7,873 nucleotides of DNA, from NCBI GenBank assembly GCA_937862675.1, contig CALMEC010000086.1, positions 1 through 7,873 of the forward strand, read 5' to 3'. The notes beneath the pieces are model-generated. The model had not been told where the DNA came from. It ran no database searches and saw nothing but the letters and a program-made list of their open reading frames with translations. The stretch comes from an uncultured Actinomycetes bacterium (GTDB taxonomy: Bacteria; Actinomycetota; Thermoleophilia; Miltoncostaeales; Miltoncostaeaceae). The first letter of the stretch is position 1; every line of letters starts with the position of its first letter. The position numbers and the translations under genes are program-made. Positions 5,552 through 7,873 of this stretch are shown here, piece by piece.

Positions 5552-6208
5552 CTAGTCCCGGACCCTGCCGGTCTCGTACGCCCATATCGCGACCTCCACC
5601 CGGTTCCGGGCGCCGAGCTTGGCCATGAGACTGGCGATGTGGGTCTTCACCGTGCTGAGGCTGATGTACAGCTCGTCGGCGATCTCCGCGTTGGTACGAC
5701 CCCGCGCGATGGTGGCGAGCACCTGCTCCTCACGTTCGGTGAGCGGCTCGAGGGCCTGGGCGGGAGACGCTCCCCGCCCCGTCCCCGCGAACGTCGACAG
5801 CAGCCGGCGGGTGATGCTGGGCGAGATGAGCGCGTCGCCCCGGGTGGCCGCCCGGATCGCCTCGCCGAGCAGCTCGGGTCCGGCGTCCTTCAGCAGGAAG
5901 CCGGTGGCGCCGGCCTCAAGCGCACCGTGCACGTACTCGTCGAGGTCGAAGGTGGTGATCACGACGACCGCGACAGGGTCCGCGACATCCGGCCCGGCCA
6001 GCAGACGGGTCGCCTCGATCCCGTCGAGCACGGGCATCCGGATGTCCATCAGGCACACGTCGGGACGGAGCTCGCAGGCCAGCCGTACCGCCTCCCGCCC
6101 GTCGCGCGCCTCCCCCACGACCTCGATACCGTCCAGGGTGCCGAGGATGAGGCGCAGTCCGGTCCGCACGAGATCCTGGTCGTCGGCGACCATCACCCGG
6201 ATGCTCAC
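5552..6208 (-). CDS. NarL/FixJ-family two-component response regulator
   Basis: This is a DNA-binding transcription regulator of 218 residues. The receiver domain (about 1-118) has acidic pocket D9/D10, phospho-acceptor D55 in LMDIRMP, T85/T86 in VITTF and K107 in LLKDAG, all intact. A linker rich in Gly/Ala/Ser/Pro (about 138-153) leads to the LuxR-type helix-turn-helix (about 156-212): LTEREEQVLATIARGRTNAE, then IADELYISLSTVKTHIASLM. I chose the GTG at 6208 because it overlaps the kinase TGA as GTGA and gives the normal family N-terminus (SIRVMVADDQ). The ATG at 6277 would add 23 residues with no family match, and the ATG at 6193 would cut the first strand. It is co-translated with the kinase. 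Its probable targets are its own operon and the converging ABC operon, judged from the shared upstream motif. Confidence 0.96.
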   Translation of the reverse strand: MSIRVMVADDQDLVRTGLRLILGTLDGIEVVGEARDGREAVRLACELRPDVCLMDIRMPVLDGIEATRLLAGPDVADPVAVVVITTFDLDEYVHGALEAGATGFLLKDAGPELLGEAIRAATRGDALISPSITRRLLSTFAGTGRGASPAQALEPLTEREEQVLATIARGRTNAEIADELYISLSTVKTHIASLMAKLGARNRVEVAIWAYETGRVRD

Positions 6209-7350
6209 GCCGACACCCGAACCGGCAGCGTCGCGCTGACGGCCCAGCCGCCGCCGGGACAGGGACCGGCCTGGCACGTGCCACCGAGGACGAGCGCGCG
6301 TTCCACCATCCCGGTGAGCCCGAACCCGGCTTCGGGAACGAGGTCAGCCGGGTCCGGATCGCCGTCGTCGCGGACGACGAGGCTGACCGTCGACGACTCG
6401 CCGACGACGCGCACGTCGATCAGGGTGGCGTTCCGGGCATGCCGCAGGGCATTGGTGACCGCCTCCTGGGCGATCCGGAAGAGCGCGGCGTCGATCGCCG
6501 CCGGGAGCGCGTCGAGGTCATCCGACACCCTGACCTCCACCGGCGGCCCGGCCGGCGACGCCCCGGCCAGACGTTCCAGGTCGGCGACACCGGGCTGCGG
6601 GGCGTAGTCGGCCGGCGCCTCGCTGCGCAGTACACGGACCATCGCCCGCATCTCCGCGAGGGTGCGCGAGGCCTCCACCTCGATCACCTCCAGCGCCTCC
6701 AGCGCAGACGCGGGGCTGGTCGCCGCGAGAGCACGCCCGGCCTGCGCCTGGACGGCGATGGCGGAGACGTGGTGGGCGACCGTGTCGTGCAGCTCGCGCG
6801 CCAGCAAGACCCGCTCCTCCGACTTCACCTGCTCCAGCCGTCGCTCCCGGGCGCCGTGCTGGGAACGCACGGCCCAGCCCAGGGCGAAGGCGGACATCAG
6901 GACGGCGACCCCCCCGACGGACTCTGCGGCACCGGACCAGCTGATGAGGATCGCGGTACCGCCGGCGGCCAGGATGATCGACAGGCCTGCCACTGCCTCC
7001 CGCCCGGAGCCCCATCGGAACAGCGAGTAGGGCAAGAGCAGCAGATAGAGAGACGTGTACGACTCGGGGGCCGGTGAGCCGGATGCGACCAGGCCGATGC
7101 CCACGAACGTGACCACGCCGAAGAAGGTCGCGACCACCGTGAGCGGGCGGGTACGTCGCCAGAGAAGCAGCGGCGCCAGGCCGACCGCCAGCGCCACCGA
7201 CACCATCCGCACCGGCATGTCCCCGCGCAGGACACCCTCCAACACCCCGCAGACCGTCACCAACGCCAGCAGTACCCAGTCCCGCCACACCCGAACAGGC
7301 GCGGCCGAGGGCCGGGGTTCGTCCAGCAGGGACCGCAGTGGACCAGTCAC
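6205..7350 (-). CDS. sensor histidine kinase, HisKA_3/NarX-like
   Basis: This 381-residue membrane kinase is the partner of the regulator that follows. The N-terminal half has hydrophobic segments at about 24-42, 47-63, 70-89, 99-112, 119-137 and 143-161, with only short loops, so it probably senses within or at the membrane rather than through an extracellular domain. A coiled linker (about 163-182) leads to the HisKA_3 dimerisation helix RELHDTVAHHVS with phospho-acceptor His188. The ATPase domain shows the N box QEAVTNALRHA (Glu296, Asn300), the G1 box RDDGD (327-331) and the G2 box GFGLTGM (342-348). I chose the GTG at 7350. An in-frame ATG at 7530 would add 60 basic, low-complexity residues and run into the fold-back repeat. 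A TACGCT hexamer 6 nt before the GTG suggests a leaderless message. The ligand is unknown. Confidence 0.93.
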   Translation of the reverse strand: MTGPLRSLLDEPRPSAAPVRVWRDWVLLALVTVCGVLEGVLRGDMPVRMVSVALAVGLAPLLLWRRTRPLTVVATFFGVVTFVGIGLVASGSPAPESYTSLYLLLLPYSLFRWGSGREAVAGLSIILAAGGTAILISWSGAAESVGGVAVLMSAFALGWAVRSQHGARERRLEQVKSEERVLLARELHDTVAHHVSAIAVQAQAGRALAATSPASALEALEVIEVEASRTLAEMRAMVRVLRSEAPADYAPQPGVADLERLAGASPAGPPVEVRVSDDLDALPAAIDAALFRIAQEAVTNALRHARNATLIDVRVVGESSTVSLVVRDDGDPDPADLVPEAGFGLTGMVERALVLGGTCQAGPCPGGGWAVSATLPVRVSA

Positions 7351-7356
7351 CCCATC

Positions 7357-7362
7357 AGCGTA
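7357..7362 (-). promoter_or_regulatory. candidate -10 of a leaderless promoter for the two-component operon
   Basis: On the minus strand TACGCT (7362-7357) fits TANNNT and ends 6 nt before the GTG at 7350, the same geometry as at ruvC. No Shine-Dalgarno precedes the GTG. The -35 region reads GTTCCC (7385-7380), a poor match, which fits a promoter that needs an activator. Confidence 0.4.
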
Positions 7363-7384
7363 GGGATGGAGCGCCACGAGGGAA

Positions 7385-7396
7385 CCGGCCGAAAGT
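7385..7396 (-). promoter_or_regulatory. shared 12-bp motif ACTTTCGGCCGG (two-component copy)
   Basis: On the kinase strand ACTTTCGGCCGG occupies -46 to -35 relative to the GTG, directly against the predicted -35. This is a typical place for an activator. It is identical to 3660-3671 upstream of the exporter and has the same orientation relative to its gene. Confidence 0.4.
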
Positions 7397-7489
7397 CTGA
7401 TCCTGCCCGGTCGACGACGCGACCGGCTCGGAGCCTCACGGCCGATCCCGAGTGCGCAGGAGGCCTCAGCAAGCGACCGGACTGCTCTC

Positions 7490-7648
7490 GTGTCGTGAGT
7501 CGGAGACCACGCGGCGGTTGCCGGCTGCATCCCATCGTGAGGCTGTCCTCGACCGCCGGAGTATTCCCGATACTCCGGCGGACCTGCGTCCTACCCTCAC
7601 GGGAGGGATTCGCTCGGCAACCGCATACGTACTTCCGACTCACGACAC
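7490..7648. repeat. 159-nt imperfect fold-back (extended inverted repeat with internal loops)
   Basis: Two arms of 75 and 79 nt fold on each other around a TCCCG loop (7565-7569). Exact pairing blocks, outside to inside: GTGTCGTGAGTCGGA 7490-7504 with 7634-7648; ACG 7509-7511 with 7628-7630; GCGGTTGCCG 7514-7523 with 7615-7624; ATCCC 7529-7533 with 7605-7609; CGTGAGG 7536-7542 with 7595-7601; CCGCCGGAGTAT 7553-7564 with 7570-7581. That is 52 base pairs in 159 nt. The mismatches are grouped into internal loops of 4x3, 2x3, 5x5, 2x3 and 10x13. I found no target-site duplication and no gene inside. It may be a structured RNA, a folded DNA site or a MITE-like element. Confidence 0.85.
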
Positions 7649-7693
7649 TAGCGTCGGCCAGCACCCTCGACCGCCTGCCGGACAAAGACGCCC

Positions 7694-7722
7694 TGACCGC
7701 CCGACGCGGGGCCAGACGGTCA
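7694..7722 (-). terminator. possible yebC terminator
   Basis: On the minus strand TGACCG (7722-7717) pairs with CGGTCA (7699-7694), with a G/C-rich inner part, about 34 bp after the yebC stop. A short T-containing stretch (GTCTTTGTC) follows. The stem is only 6 bp plus a few inner pairs, so the call is weak. Confidence 0.3.
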
Positions 7723-7755
7723 TTGGGACTGCGGAACGTCAGTCAGATGCAACGA

Positions 7756-7873
7756 CTATCCGGCGACGGCCTCCAGCACCTCTTCCGAGATGTCGAAGTT
7801 GGCGTAGACGTCCTGGACGTCGTCGCTGTCCTCGAGCGCGTCGACCAGCTTGAGGAGCTGGCGCGCCTCCTTC
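7756..7873 (-). CDS. yebC: YebC/PmpR-family protein, C-terminal fragment
   Basis: Only the last 38 codons and the TAG stop (7758-7756) are inside the window; the rest lies beyond its right edge. The visible end reads LLKLVDALEDSDDVQDVYAN followed by FDISEEVLEAVAG. This matches the very conserved C-terminus of YebC/TACO1-type proteins (LxxALEDxDDVQxVYxNFDI). The family has been described as DNA-binding regulators and, more recently, as factors that help ribosomes through difficult proline stretches. The gene often lies directly upstream of ruvC. Here it has the same orientation but is separated from ruvC by the ABC and two-component genes. The symbol is given by family, as only the tail is seen. 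Confidence 0.9.
   Translation of the reverse strand, partial: KEARQLLKLVDALEDSDDVQDVYANFDISEEVLEAVAG

Larger units (their letters stand above)
7351..7755. other. non-coding gap between histidine kinase and yebC
   Basis: No credible protein is encoded on either strand. Open frames crossing it are Arg/Pro-rich and run through palindromic DNA. It contains the kinase promoter region (7351-7400), an unremarkable stretch (7400-7489), the large fold-back (7490-7648), and a possible yebC terminator (7694-7722). Confidence 0.7.

Noticed and set aside
4907..6607. 566-codon plus-strand ORF across the permease end, terminator and two-component genes
   Set aside because: It is antisense to two clear genes and out of frame with the permease; its Arg/Gly/Pro composition is typical of GC-rich shadow frames.
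7351..7530. Longer histidine kinase start at the ATG of 7530
   Set aside because: The extra 60 residues are basic, low-complexity and resemble no kinase N-terminus; the segment overlaps the fold-back and the predicted promoter. The GTG at 7350 gives a normal protein.
7490..7648. Integron attC site
   Set aside because: The shape (imperfect fold-back with internal loops and apical loop) is similar, but the GTTRRRY/RYYYAAC core boxes are missing at the arm ends, and no integrase or cassette array is present.
7490..7648. Insertion sequence with terminal inverted repeats
   Set aside because: There is no transposase and no clear target-site duplication on the flanks. The inner blocks also pair, which ordinary IS ends do not do. 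A MITE remains possible and is kept as a hypothesis.
7452..7853. Plus-strand ORF over the fold-back and yebC tail
   Set aside because: It reads through both palindrome arms and antisense to yebC; there is no protein-like pattern.
1..7873. CRISPR arrays, tRNA or rRNA genes
   Set aside because: No regularly spaced direct repeats and no tRNA- or rRNA-like conserved stretches were seen on either strand.

Overview
The window is GC-rich DNA from what is most likely an actinobacterium. The signs are strong G/C bias at third codon positions, starts that look leaderless (a TANNNT hexamer about 6 nt before the start codon), a NarL/LuxR-type two-component system beside an ABC-2 exporter, and the order yebC-ruvC-ruvA-ruvB. 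I cannot place it more precisely.

Left to right: (i) 1-399 (+) is the 3' end of a PAP2_3-type membrane phosphatase or phosphotransferase. It converges on a second, complete PAP2 phosphatase (466-1080, -), with hairpins between them. (ii) 1228-3348 (-) is the Holliday-junction operon ruvC-ruvA-ruvB, tightly packed: a 4-nt overlap between ruvC and ruvA, and a 4-nt gap between ruvA and ruvB. A LexA-like box and a -10 hexamer abut the ruvC ATG, and a palindrome lies just after ruvB. (iii) 3349-3729 is a non-coding regulatory gap. (iv) 3730-5429 (+) is an ATGA-coupled ABC exporter (ATPase, then ABC-2 permease). (v) 5490-5527 is a 16-bp perfect hairpin between convergent operons. (vi) 5552-7350 (-) is a histidine kinase and a response regulator joined by a GTGA overlap. 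(vii) 7351-7755 is non-coding and holds a large, elaborate fold-back structure (7490-7648). (viii) 7756-7873 (-) is the 3' end of a yebC-family gene.

yebC and ruvCAB are often neighbours. Here a self-contained exporter plus sensor cassette of about 4.4 kb lies between them, so it looks like an accessory insertion. The exporter and the two-component system share a 12-bp upstream motif (ACTTTCGGCCGG) in the same orientation relative to each gene. This suggests the kinase/regulator pair controls the exporter and itself, a plausible stress- or antibiotic-responsive efflux module whose substrate is unknown.

The least explained element is the 159-nt fold-back at 7490-7648. It has six perfectly paired blocks (15, 3, 10, 5, 7 and 12 bp) separated by small internal loops around a 5-nt apical loop. 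It lies at the yebC edge of the inserted cassette and contains no gene. It could be a structured RNA, a folded single-strand DNA substrate, or a MITE-like relic.
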